NCBI RefSeq assembly: GCF_003576645.1
Contig: NC_044930.1
Location: 14,673,383 to 14,737,382 of the forward strand
Reading direction: 5' to 3'
Source of the DNA: Ipomoea triloba
Taxonomy: Eukaryota > Streptophyta > Magnoliopsida > Solanales > Convolvulaceae
DNA length: 64,000 nucleotides
The notes under the pieces: model-generated
Seen by the model: only the letters and a program-made list of their open reading frames with translations
Databases searched by the model: none
Told to the model about the DNA's origin: nothing
Program-made: the position numbers and the translations under genes
Part shown: piece after piece, positions 21,644 through 33,246 of the stretch
Position numbering within the stretch: position 1 is the stretch's first letter
How the letters are laid out: each line of letters starts with the position of its first letter

Positions 21644-21899
21644 CTGAAGCATAGACAAATCTTAAATACATTTATTGACACACCAAATAAATGAGAAACA
21701 AAAAAAACAAATCCATAGACAAATGCAACTATATAATGAGAAAATCTTGCTCTTTGGAACACTCTCTTCTGTTAGAAAAACAAAATCATATACAGCATAT
21801 CGGCATTCATCAGCAGGCAGGCATACAGTTTTGTATCTTGAGTTATGAAATTTTGTACTTTACAAATATAAATTTTGTACCTTGTCATTTTGATTAAGG

Positions 21900-22328
21900 A
21901 TCAATAATGCTATGCATATCCTGTTCCATGTTATAAATTGCGCATTATAAAACAGCAAGCTCCAAGAGCAGGCCATTGCAAAATCCATACAGCTTATCCT
22001 TCCACCTCTCTTGAAGGTATTTATTTTAACCTTGGACTCTCAAAATATTTCTTTATTTTATTTTGTTTTTTGAGTACCCCAATTGTGTATTAGGATCGAA
22101 CTTAGACTTTCATTATAATCCCAACTCCCAAGATACTTGACAAATACTGTTTATTATGTTAATTACATAATATATATAGTGTCTTCGTTATCAAATACCG
22201 TACAATCAAGATATTTATTGAAATACTTTCTCAATCCCTTCCAAACAGTTAATATAGAGGTACAAATGTTGATGAGTTATTTTGCATGGTTGAAAAGATC
22301 GTTAGACATCCTTTGCGGTCTAGGCACC
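21900..22328. other. no gene seen
   Basis: AT-rich DNA between the lipase remnant and the small LTR element. Its last five bases (GCACC) are the target duplication of that element. Confidence 0.5.
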
Positions 22329-23987
22329 TGATAAGAGTAAAGACACAGGATCAAGAAATCTAGGAGATTGATATTAGAAAGTAAAACCAAAGGAAAGAAA
22401 AACAAGGGAATTCAAAGAATATCCCTCCAACAAGAATAAATTCTTGCCCACAGCTACTTAGAGCTAATTGTTCCAATTCTACTGGATGCCCCCTCTTCTA
22501 AGAGATGGTCCCTATTTATAATCTATTACCATATGTAAAATAAGGTAGGAGCATCAATTACTGATTACATAATATTTAATCCCTAATTATACTCTCCATA
22601 AAATAAGCAAGGATTTACATAATCAGTCAATCCCTTATTCTATGCTTCCTTGTCACTAGAATGATTTGATAACTTCCCTTTCCTGCTTGATTTGTACCAT
22701 TACCGACCCCTAATGAAACAGCCTTGTCCTCAAGGCTGGAGTGCAAAGAATGGTGTTGTGTAACATGCCCGAGTTGTGACCCATGAAAAACATGGTGTGC
22801 TCAGTGAGTGCACTTAATTTTTGCAAAATTCTAAAAGGCCCATAATACCATGGAGCTAGCATTGCGTTAATACGACGTTGGATTGTAGAGTAGCAATGAG
22901 GTTGGAGCTTAAGCAACACATTGTTACCCTTAGCAAACACTAAGTCACACCTTTTGGCTTGGGTCATTTTGTCCCTACGATGTTGAGCATGATTTAGATT
23001 GAACCAGAGTTGCTTGGCAAAAAAGGTTGCCAAGAGCTTTGGTGGTGAATGGATGGCATAGACCTGTGCTCGGTATTCATTAGCAAATTCATCCATAGTG
23101 CAGACTTGATGAAGAACAATTGGTTGTTCAACAAGAGGGGTGAAGAAATCACTATTGAATTTGTCCATGAGTTCCACCTTAAAGTTCAGTGTTGGGGTTT
23201 GGTGTTGTGACACATGGAATGTTGATCCTTCTTTATTAACAAAGGCTGTTGTGCCCTTCAATTCTTCACGTGTTTGTAGTATAGCAAAGGAATGCTCTTC
23301 GTGAGCAAGGTAGTCACTCGGATCAATCCCATTGAATTTAGGAACTTGAATCCTCATGGTAGTGAGTTGGGGGCAGTTGTGGTGGTGGGGTAGAGGGATG
23401 GCTTGGTGGTGTTGGAATTTTCTATTGGGGATTCAATCTTGGAGCCAGCCTTGGTGGCAAGACTGGATACGTCATGCCGATTACTATGCAGAGTGACGGA
23501 TTCCTTCAACTTGGTGAGTTCTTGACACAATTTAATGTGTCCTGTTCCCTGACTCTTCTCTAATGCGTGAACTCTTGAGTCCAATTGTGTCATGTTATTC
23601 GGCAGGCCGGACCAATTGATAAGAGTAAAGAGACAGGATCAAGAAATCTAGGAGATTGATATTAGAAAGTAAAACCAAAGGAAAGAAAAACAAGGGAATT
23701 CAAAGAATATCTCTCCAACAAGAATAAATTCTTGCCCACAGCTACTTAGAGCTAATTGTTCCAATTCTACTAGATGCCCCCTCTTCTAAGAGATGGTCCC
23801 TATTTATAATCTATTACCATATGTAAAATAAGGTAGGAGCATCAATTATTGATTACATAATATTTAATCCCTAATTATACTCTCCATAAAATAAGCAAGG
23901 ATTTACATAATCAGTCAATCCCTTATTCTATGCTTCCTTGTCACTAGAATGATTTGATAACTTCCCTTTCCTGCTTGATTTGTACCA
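22329..23987 (-). mobile_element. compact non-autonomous Ty3/gypsy-derived LTR element
   Basis: Direct LTRs of 371 bp lie at 22329-22699 and 23617-23987, begin TG and end CA, and differ at about four positions that I can see. The duplication GCACC flanks the element (22324-22328 and 23988-23992). The ORFs run on the minus strand, so the right LTR is the 5' one. A primer-site-like ATTGGTCCGGCC follows it, and a purine-rich TAGGGGTCGGTAA precedes the left LTR. Only about 0.9 kb of interior remains. The near-identical LTRs point to a recent insertion. Confidence 0.92.
22710..23593 (-). pseudogene. gag start fused to integrase C-terminal remnant
   Basis: The first minus-strand frame (23593-23354) encodes an N-terminal gag-like piece (HALEKSQGTGHIKLCQELTKL). 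A second, overlapping by the ATGA of its start, spans 23357-22710. The latter begins with a gypsy gag segment (RIQVPKFNGIDPSDYLAHEE). It then changes to a segment typical of the C-terminal end of gypsy integrase (KRCDLVFAKGNNVLLKLQPH, LAPWYYGPFRILQKL). Protease, RT, RNase H and the integrase core are absent. The 215-codon fusion is open throughout, presumably a by-product of the internal deletion. Confidence 0.75.
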
Positions 23988-23992
23988 GCACC

Positions 23993-24855
23993 CCTGTATT
24001 TTATTTATATATTTACTTTTAAAAGATTAATTTTTTAATTTTTTTAATTTAAGACTTGATAATTATAAATTATTTAGTACTTTAATAATTAATGCTAAAA
24101 TATTAAATATTAACTTAAAAAACATCTAAGATTTGAACAATTTAAGATTATTTCACTCAAAATGTCGACTGACTAGGTGGCCTAGTTGACGCCTAGGCGG
24201 TCAATTCCTAAGTTGTTGACCACCAGTTATGATGATACACTAGACGATTGACCAACACCTAATGCTTAGGTATTGATTAATTGATGCTTACGCGTATTTT
24301 GTAAGAGTGGAAAAGAAAAGAAAAAAAATAAAAAAAGAATCAGGAATACAGTGGAAGTCTCACCTGTGCTTCATTTTCCTTAGCTTGTATTGTAATGTTT
24401 AGATTAAGGTTAGATAGTGAGAAAAAAACTCCATCCGATAAACAATTTTTTATGAGGACATCAAGATGGACAAAGAGACAAATCAAAATTAGATGATCTA
24501 ATCGAGGTGATGTATGAATTAGATTGAATAGAACTTTTAATAGATACGGAGTAGATTATAAAGTATACTAACCGTGAAAGGCAAATTATACGGGGACTAT
24601 GGTTCATACTAAAATGTAGATCATGAAAAATGTTCATTTTTAATATACTAAAGATACATTATTTTTGTACTAAAGATTAATTATTTGGTAATATTCAAAT
24701 AATGTACCATCAAAAAGTGAGTCTTTAATGTATTGAAAATGTACTTTTAATATATTTAAAAATGTATTTTATGTCATTGATCTTTCTTGTTTTTATTTTT
24801 TTGGGTGTAACCCAGGGTTTCCACCGCCGAACACAGTGATTAATCCTTTGGCTGG
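23993..24855. other. intergenic, no gene seen
   Basis: AT-rich DNA with a GCCTAGGCGG block (about 24165-24290) related to the insertion at 18711-19138, and an A-rich stretch near 24309-24340. No coding region is supported. The last bases, CTGG, are part of the Tat element target duplication. Confidence 0.5.
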
Positions 24856-25302
24856 TGATACGGCAAAATACGGAACAGAATACTCATATTTATACTTGGT
24901 CGGGTACAAGGAAGAATACCCTAAGCGAGACCGAGCTACGTGACAGTGGGTCAGAGGTTCCCGGTCTCTTTAGCTACTATATTGGAAGAAATAGCCAAAA
25001 GTCTTCACTACTGCATTAAATGCGCCTTTTATAGTGGCTCCAGCAAGGATTCCGGTCTGGCGGCATGTAAGACGCGTGGCGGTCATACACCGGTCACTCT
25101 GTCAGTCCAACATGGCAGCGGATAGATGCGCGGGCGCGAGGTCTTTGGTTCGAACCTCCGCAAAGGCCCTTACCACAGCCCGGAGTGCAAGGATGCCCGA
25201 CCTAGTCAGATCGGGAGGAGGATTCAGAGGGTCTGGTTAACCCCTAGTCTGGGCACACAGCCCGGGAGGTCGGATATGTAGACCGGGATTTCATCCTTAT
25301 CA
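24856..25302 (-). repeat. Tat element left (3') LTR
   Basis: This is the 447-bp terminal repeat in the same orientation as the copy at 40933. It is bounded by TG and CA and is the 3' LTR because coding runs on the minus strand. Confidence 0.93.
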
Positions 25303-25534
25303 TCTAGCCCCCCAGCCCGGTCTTTTACGACCACCGGGGAGAGAAGTCCGGGCTGTAAGAACAGTTCCGGGTTGTGTCGTTCCCGTTCACCCAAGGAGCA
25401 GGAATGGGAAGATGACGTCAGCAAAGTCGTCAGCCCTAATGCCCACGCGTCGCGTTCCCGTGGGCCTCGGAACTTGGGCCTAGGCTAGGCCTACATCGTG
25501 GGGAACCGAACCGGCGGTCCCTTACTCTCTCCTC

Positions 25535-25541
25535 TATAAAA
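25535..25541 (+). promoter_or_regulatory. TATA box for antisense transcript of the Tat element
   Basis: TATAAAA lies 233 bp inside the left LTR on the plus strand. It is followed by a leader with a plausible intron (25664-25754, GTATCTT to TTGCTAG) before the ATG at 25764. The position and spacing suit an RNA polymerase II promoter pointing against the element's own pol. Confidence 0.6.
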
Positions 25542-25912
25542 ATGGGATTCACACGCCTTTTCCGGCTTTCACGAAAAGGTCTGACTCAGAGCTTCCCGAG
25601 CTACCGAAGTTTCCCGAGCCTTCTTCTGCCAACTATATCGAGCATTCAGGCCTTCTTGAACAGGTATCTTCCTCGCTCACTTTCACAATTACTTTCGGTT
25701 TATGATTTTGGGTCCCTGGCTGCCGTTAGTAAGACACCTCCCTGTTCTTGCTAGGTACAACCATGAGCGGATCGGATAGCCAGAACCTATCCATTCACAA
25801 TTATGGTGGCTCGGTCGAGGTCGGATCGTTCACGGTCTCGACCTACGACTCCGTGATCAACGCTATAGACACCTACTCCGGGGAAAACGAGGGCTTAGCC
25901 CGGCCTCGTAGT

Positions 25913-27173
25913 TGACAAGCTGTGTGTATGGGTGAGTGGGTGTGAAGATGGTAAAACGAAGAGTCAAGACTCCCCGAGTGTCGTGTCTCTCAAGGATGAC
26001 GAATGAGAATCGAATTGGTGTGTTGGCATCTAAGAGGTTGAAGGAAAAGAGTTATAGGAATGGCTAGGGGTTGGATTCATTTGTAAGAGGGTAAGGTTGA
26101 TAAAGGTTGTGTAAAGTAAAGAAAAGTAAAGTGGAGATTGGGGCTTTAGGCTTTTCCATGTGGTTTATCTTTGGTCGGTCTTGCGAGTGCAAGTCGTGGA
26201 ATAGACTAGGGAGTTCATGGCACACTACCAAGTGGCGTCACACTTTGGACTCCGACATCCTCATTCGGTTGGGGTTTCGAACACTTTGTCTACCACTCCT
26301 CTCGGATCTTGTCCTTTCGGACTAAGAGCGGAGATGTGGGTGAGTTAGACTCGTGAGTGGCCGCTATCGCGCACACACTCACTTCCTTTGGGTTTGCTAC
26401 CTAATGTGGCCACAAAAGGCACAAAGCTTGAAGAACATCATCCACACAAGTTCAACATCCAACAAGCAAGCAATTCACAAATCAAAGCAATAATATTAAA
26501 CATCCACATAGATCTACCATGGGGCCACCAATCCCCTATCTAATCTAATCTAGCATGCTAAGAAACAAGAACAAGAAGGGAAAATTCAAAGAAACAAGTA
26601 TTGAATTAGAAATTGAAGAGAATGGTTACCACCCTTGAAAAAGGGATCTTATAACCTTGATCTTGAAATCCCAATCTTCATTCTTGCCCTTGATCTATTC
26701 TAAACTATGAAAGGAAGGAATTTTCCCCCAAGAGGGGAGAAAACCCTCTAGATCTATCTACCCTATTCTATCAATTTTCTGATCTACTCCTAGTTGTCTT
26801 TAGGTTTAGGGCAAAAGGGATTTATATAGGTGACAAAAAAGGAACAAATTTCCCAAAATAGCCCTTGGCCCGACCACGCTTGCTCACACGCGTGTGAGTG
26901 GCGTGGTGGCTCTCTGGAATAATTCCACTCCTAGCCACACGCGTGTGAGGCTGCGTGGGACGCTACTGCATTTCGGCTTGTTTGTCTTTTGCTCTATTTT
27001 AGCTTCAAATCCCTCTCCAACCTGTGAAATACTTCAAAACTCTTTCTAGAAATGTTGTTAGAATATTTTGATCGCATTTGAGCTAAAATGCATGCAATTG
27101 TTGTAATTAGATGTCAAAACGATGCGCTTTTAATCTAATAAAGACCCCTTATAAGTGCTATTCTTGTTACTCA
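25913..27173 (-). repeat. Athila element left (3') LTR
   Basis: The terminal repeat is about 1261 bp. Its outer edge is TGACAAGCTG; its inner edge, CTTGTTACTCA, differs from the corresponding outer edge of the other LTR (CTTGGTGCTTATCA). It contains two copies of the ACACGCGTGT palindrome. Confidence 0.88.
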
Positions 27174-28856
27174 AGCAAGCATACTTTTCTAAGCCCTAAT
27201 CATGTAAGCACCAAGGATAGTTCTTTCTTTCACGGTTAACCAATCAAGTGATGTGTAGGTGTTCGGAGTTAAGCGGGTGAAATCCCCTATACTATCTACC
27301 AAGACTGCTAAACTCGTGCCAACCAAATGTAAGAAATATGCTAAGGAAGTCAAGGTCTCGAGAGATGGATATTTCATGAGAAGATTTTTGTTCACACCTT
27401 TCAAGCATGCAAGTTACAAAAGAGTTTTCACATTGTATTTTCTATGGGCCTCCAGCCAATCCGACTAGTGGGACCGATGCTCACCCCTTAGCCAATTTCC
27501 AACCTAACGCCAAAGCCTCTTTACATTATATAAGTGAGGGCAGGGACATGGACTGCTCATCGCCATGGCTTGGGCGATCACTCTATTTTCTCACTTTCTA
27601 GGATAACGTCATTAGGCTACCCGACTTCACATGGAGATCCATGCCTTTTTGAAGGTCAGTGCAATGGGTGCCTGAATCCTAGCGAAGTGGCTCACCTCCT
27701 CTCTATTTTCTCATCTTTCAAGATCTCTTCGGGGCAACCGACTTCACATGGAGATCCATGCTTTTTCGAAGACAGTGCAATGGTTACCCCTTATCCAGAC
27801 AAGATGGCTCACCTCACTTTTATCTCTAGGAATGGCCATTTGCCTTTATTCACGTTTCACCATATCAACCGCTCATGCCTTTTTCTAGGGATTAGGGATT
27901 GTTTTCACTCATACCTCACTTAGGCTCTCCTTTTGCCCCATGTCCTGCTGAGATTAATTCAGTTTCCAGGCTTCGCTATTCTTATCTTTCTAAAACTCAA
28001 AGGATTCACACTCCCACTTCGAGAGATCCTTGACTGGGGTCCAAACAAAATACAAGGTGAAAGCATGCAAGCATTCATCAAAAATTTTCAATTGGGGTCG
28101 GAATGTGCAAATTGGTGCAGAGTGAAACTTCCAAAGCATATTTAAGACATTCAATCCTTGGCACAAGGTTAGGAGCCTTCCTAGATAGTATTGGCAATAA
28201 CACACCCTCTAGGTTCCTATACCTTATCACTTAATCAATCAACTGTTTTAAGAAGCATACACCCTTTCCACACTTAAAAATAAACATCGTCCTCGAAGTT
28301 TCTATAAGGAACGGAGGAAAAAGGATATATGTTTAAGGGTTCTACACACGCCCCTTTCCACACTTAAAAGTGTGAACTAGGCTAAAACAGTTCTATCAAA
28401 CAGACTACATCCGACACAACAATTTTATGCAGCTCTTCATTTGCGATTCTAGAAAATAAAGCAAACCAAAACAGGGCATTAAATCAGGATAAAAGGAATA
28501 CTTACAATTTGTATCCTTATCAAAGTTTGGCAATTATGTTCGCCCTTTAAACACGGTTAGAGTAAAGGTAAGGAAATAAATTAGGAATTGAAATTATATC
28601 TTTCAAGATTGGTCTTTCATGGTTGTTGGTGGAGTGGTCCCTTCTTCTTCTTATTTGTGGGTTGCCTCCCAAAAGCGCCACGTTTAACGTCTTTGGCTAG
28701 ACGAAACGTGCAAGATAAAACATAAACAGAATTGTAGGTAAGAATATAAACAAAAATAAAGTGATTGTCCACAATCAATTGTTCAGAATTATCAGATCAC
28801 AAGTCATCATCATCAAAATTTGTCTTTTCTTTTCTTTCTTCAGTTTCTTCCTTTCT
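27174..28856 (-). other. Athila non-coding region upstream of the 3' LTR
   Basis: No protein is recognised. It includes two direct copies of about 75 bp around CCGACTTCACATGGAGATCC at 27621 and 27738. A CTCCCAAAAGCGCCACG block near 28667 resembles a block at 31262. Long untranslated stretches at this position are usual in Athila elements. Confidence 0.6.
27615..27815. repeat. direct repeat, 117-bp period
   Basis: Two copies begin near 27621 and 27738 with CCGACTTCACATGGAGATCC, and each ends with a GTGGCTCACCT or ATGGCTCACCT string. Confidence 0.85.
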
Positions 28857-30131
28857 TCATGTTCTCTTGATTTCCTTGATCTCTCTTGAAATCTCATCCA
28901 GCTTTTGCATTTGCTCCAAGTGCAATTGGTATTGGAAATTTTGGAGGGATCTCCAATCAGTGACTGGGGTGAACCAGCTCGAAATGTTGAAGCTAGAGGA
29001 GTTGGGGTCTTGCTCTTCCGGTTGTGGTGGAGGTACAGACGGTCCGGGCTCTCTTGGTGGTGGAGAATACATTGAAGAATCCAACGGCGAATACATTTCC
29101 GGGAGAGACGGGGAATTGAATGATATTGGAGAAGGTGTGAATCCTGGGGATGTCATGGGCGTGTTAGCATGATCTTCCGCCATCTCCTCATCTACCCTCG
29201 TTCGCGCTAGTTGTCTCAAGTGAAGTTTTGCGACGTCTTCGGGAGATAAAGGAACTATGTGCGCTCCTGGAAGCCGATGTTCAAACCAATTCATTTTCAT
29301 TTGATTGCCCAGAGAGACGCATAGCCTCGTCACCAAGGGGCCTATAAAGATTGCCCTGGCTGACTCTTGCTGTTGTGCAACAAGCAAGTTCCTACAAATC
29401 GCGCTCATGTTCACCGAGTTCCCGGTGTCCATACTCCATAGCATGAACAGCTCCGCCTTTGAGACTCGGTCATATGTCTCAGGCCTTCCTTCCCATGAAT
29501 GAGCGATCACCTTTCATAAAACATTTAGATCCTCCCTTACAATCTGAGAGACTCTCACTCTTGACCCTTCCCATTCGACTCCTTGTCTTGCGATCATCGA
29601 CCAATATTTTCTCGGAATGTCCCTGTCTCCAAAGTCATGCCTCAATCTCCTGTACCAGTGCTTCGACTGGTCTTCCTCATTGTAGAATCCAAGGAGAACA
29701 CCCAAACGGTTCGCCGATATGTTATGGTCCTGGTTGAAGAGTCTAAATTTAATGGTAGGGCTGTAGAGATCTCCAGCCACTCCGTCAACCTTCAAGCTCG
29801 CGATAAACTCATGTACTAGAGGGATAAAAGTATCCTGTCTCCAGCTTAACAGATTGTTCCAATATGGCTCTGCAATCAACCTCTCCAGTCCATATTTGCA
29901 CTCATAATCCTCCAATACTCTCAAGTCTACATATCTCCATTGCACAATAGGGAAGTTTAACAACTGCCTGTACCGCCCTAGCATGGTTGCTGTCATCAGT
30001 AGAATTTGAGTTCCGGTGGATACTTCTATATAACGAGTGTTAGCGTCCCTAGCATTGTTTTCTTCTGCCGGGGCTTTCCCTCTTTGGAGCCTTTGAGCAA
30101 TCTGTTGTGCAAGGTCATACGGCGAAGACAT
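28857..30131 (-). pseudogene. ATHILA ORF-1-like protein, one internal stop
   Basis: The frame probably begins at MSSPYDLAQQIAQRLQRGK (30131) and reads to 29514, where TGA interrupts it. The same frame continues from 29513 to 28857 with no other stop. The first part has TRYIEVSTGTQILLMTATML, WRYVDLRVLEDYECKYGL and NRLGVLLGFYNEED. The second has AELFMLWSMDTGNSVNMSAI and a Pro-rich tail (SPPPREPGPSVPPPQPEEQ), then a short coiled coil. It resembles the Arabidopsis retrotransposon ORF-1 (ATHILA, PF03078) family. Its role is not established; it is often called env-like. One substitution would remove the stop, so the copy is young or under some constraint. Confidence 0.7.
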
Positions 30132-30199
30132 CTTTCCTATAATATGGGTAATCAAAGCAACACAAGGAAAAACACTTGCCAATCTTAAATATTGATTAT

Positions 30200-31310
30200 G
30201 AAAAATATTGCACGTATCTAAAGAAAAGATCATAAGAATTCATTGCATGCAACCATCATTTTGATATCCATCAACAATTCTATCCTATACATGCAAGAAC
30301 TAGCTCATACCATTCCATACTCATTTCATAGTCAAAAGGTCAACATATGGTCAACTTCATCTTCTACCTCTAGACTAGCTCAAGGTTGAAAAATGGGAGC
30401 ATCATGAAAGTTAAAATTTGACCAACTAACTAGTAGAATATAGCAATGTAGTGCCTATAGAGTAGGAAAGTTGCAAACTTTACCCACCATGCTCACTATA
30501 TCAACAAGGATCTCATCATGACAAGAGAATACCCAAATCAAGCAATTTCAAGATCTAGTCACAAAGAGATGTTAAAACATGAAATTTATAGTCTATAGAA
30601 GCAATGTAGGCTCAATACAAGTCTATCAAGTCATCCCATAACAATATATCTCAAGAAAAACCCATGGAGATATTCTTCAAAATAGAACAAGTTCTTCATT
30701 AAAAAAGTAAATAGTAAAGAAGAGTATGTTCATACCTTGGGAATGACTTAAGATCTTTGAGAAAAGTTGAGAGACTTGGAAGGAAATGCATAGAAAGTGT
30801 ATATTTTCAACTTGGGAGAGTTCTTGCTCATGGTGGGGAAGAAATGAAGCAAGGAAAGGGTTTTAAATCACTTCGCGCGAAAATCCGCGAAAAATCTGGT
30901 GCCCGTCCACGCACGCTACCACGCGTGGTGGTAGGCGTGGGAGCTCTCTGGTTTATTCCCACGCCTACTCACACGCGTGTGAGCGGCGTGGCAGCTCTCT
31001 GGAAGTTTTCCACGCCTAGCCACACGCGTGGTGGTGGCGTGGAAACCGTGCTTGTGCAAAGCTTACCTTGGTTTCCCTTCCTTCCTTGGCTAGTGATGAT
31101 GTTTGTCAATTGATTGCGGGCAACTTATAACTCTCGAGTGTTTAATATGTACTTGTTAGCTCAACCGAGGTTATAGAAACATTATTGAAAAAAAGCTAAG
31201 AAAAACATACTATAGAAAATAAGGAAAAGCTTTAAGAAAAGTAAGATAACATTGGGACTGCCTCCCAAGTGCGCCATGGTTTTACGTTTCCTGGCCAGAC
31301 GTAATGTGGC
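30200..31310 (-). other. Athila spacer with MluI-type palindromes
   Basis: No gene is supported; plus-strand ORF 30757-31113 is a by-product of repeats. Between 30908 and 31040 there are three ACACGCGTGT or CCACGCGTGG palindromes, each next to GGCGTGG and GCTCTCTGG. The same composite occurs in both LTRs. Confidence 0.6.
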
Positions 31311-32966
31311 CTATCCTTCAAGGCACACAGATTTTGGGACCCGACCAAGCGTCCCGTGAACCTTAGCTTCAAGGAATGTCCCAAGGTAGGAAACATCCTT
31401 GAATTCCCACAAGAATAAAGGAAGAACAACATGCAAGGTTGGACGAATTTTAGCATTAAACACCCTCCTTAACTCTTCTAGGATGGTGTCTACTTCCTTT
31501 TCCTTTTCCTCTCTTTTCCCCCTAAAGATCTTTTCATTTTTAGCGCTCTCTTCATACCATATCTCCTCAGTCTCATTTTCATTTTCGAATGTAGTCAAGT
31601 CTCTCCACTCAACTTTTTCCATAAGATCAAACGAGAAAATCTCATCATTTTCTATCATCCCTTCCTCACACTCCTTTTCTTCATCACTCCACTCTATTGG
31701 ATTAGAAAAATCACTCACACTCTCACACGAATAGAATGAAGCATCATCCCCTTCACTCCTCAACTCATTCTCACCCAAGACAAAGGATTCATCTTCCAAG
31801 AAGTTAAAGAAATCATAATCATTAGTAAACAAGATAGAATCCTAACAAGCAATAATCAACGCATAAAAATTTTCCATGGAATCATCCTCCCGAAATTTAA
31901 AGCAATCATAATCACATATGATAGAAGTATTAAGGCGAAGGGAGTCGTCCTCAAGGGTGTTTTCAAAAAGAGCACAAGGATTTTCAAGAATATTAGCACA
32001 AAGGAGATTAGGAATTTTACAATATTTTGGCTCTTCTTCTTCCCATACTATTTCGATGTTCTCATCCTCACTCTCCATCTCTACCTCCTTTTGATTTTCC
32101 AATTCGAAAATTGGAACTTCTTCAAGCACCGGGGCGTAACAAACCTCCATTCCTTCGAAACTCTCCTCTCCCTTAACATTTTGCGCGCTTCCGACTTCTT
32201 GTACAATCCTTGGATGGGCTTCCAAAGTGGGGATGTCATCCATGACGGTGGAGTTAGCTCGGGGCTCATTCATCTTCATGAGCTCCTCCATCATGGACAT
32301 CATCTTCGTTTCAACTTCTTCTAGTGGAAGTCCTTCTTTCCGGAGGGTAGCGAGATAGTCCTTTAGTTCGCTCTTGATTTCGGCTTTTAGTTTAGCCGTA
32401 TCCTCCTTGGCCATCCTAGTGAATTAGTCAATTTTTGCTTTTAGAATTTCAATTTCATCGGTGGCCGGTGGGATATAATCGCAAGGATCTATACGGGTAT
32501 TATATGGGTAAGAGGGTAGTGTGTCAAAGGAATATGTAGTATTGTTTTCTTTGTGGTTTTGTGGTGGAGGTGGCTAGTAAGTGTTTAGTTTGGAATTGGG
32601 AAATGAATTTGACTCGGGAGTATAGCTTGGATCAAGTTGTTGCATCATTTGCGCAAGCTTACTCTCTATGTTTTGAGATATGTCTTTTGAGCTTAATGAG
32701 TCAATTTCTTTTGAATTTGGTGGTTGTGAAGGGTAAGTGTCTTGGAATTGTGGAGGTGGTGTTTCATAAGGTCGTAGGTGATGATTTGGTGTATGGATTG
32801 GATAGTGATATGGAGGTGGTAATTGATATGTTGGTGGAATTGGGTAATGGTATGGATGTGGGTAGTGGTATGTTGGTGCAGGGTGTATAGGTGGGATGGG
32901 GGTAATAGTGATATGGTTGGATTGGAGGATTTGTATAGGATTGTCCTCCATGGTGTAGGTAATCAT
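31311..32966 (-). pseudogene. Athila 5' ORF block of unknown function
   Basis: One minus-strand frame is open from 32966 to 31311 except for stops near 32574, 32425 and 31842. The N-terminal third is Pro/Tyr/His-rich (HPYHYPIPPTYQLPPPYHYP). The middle is a Lys/Glu-rich helical region (KLKAEIKSELKDYLATLRKE). The rest is strongly acidic (ENIEIVWEEEEPKYC, SDEEKECEEGMIEND). It starts about 280 bp downstream of the primer site, where gag would be expected, but I recognise no gag domain or zinc knuckle. It could be a replaced or rapidly evolving gag-like protein. Confidence 0.5.
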
Positions 32967-33246
32967 GGGGATTCATTTTAGCACTTATTGGCAAGCTTCA
33001 AGAGGTTTGATTAAAGAGAATTTCCTGCACAATAGCTTAGCCAACAACAAATAATTTTGCAACAAAAAGTAGTTGCAAGTGAGCACAAGATATTCAAGAT
33101 AATATAAGCTCACTTCTCAAATCAAGTAACAAAAATAAGAAAACAATATAAACAAAAAGAAAACAATTCAAGAACTCTTAAAATTCTACTTCTAAGATGT
33201 CAACACTATTCGAAACCGTTTGCCATCCCCGGCAACGGCGCCATTT

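Noticed and set aside
24340..24420. upstream lipase exon on the minus strand (KENEAQ followed by GTGAGA)
   Set aside because: The stretch is too short, and I could not connect it in frame to the blocks at 20485-21643.
30757..31113. 118-codon plus-strand ORF
   Set aside because: It is generated by the repeated ACACGCGTGT/GGCGTGG composite in Athila non-coding DNA.
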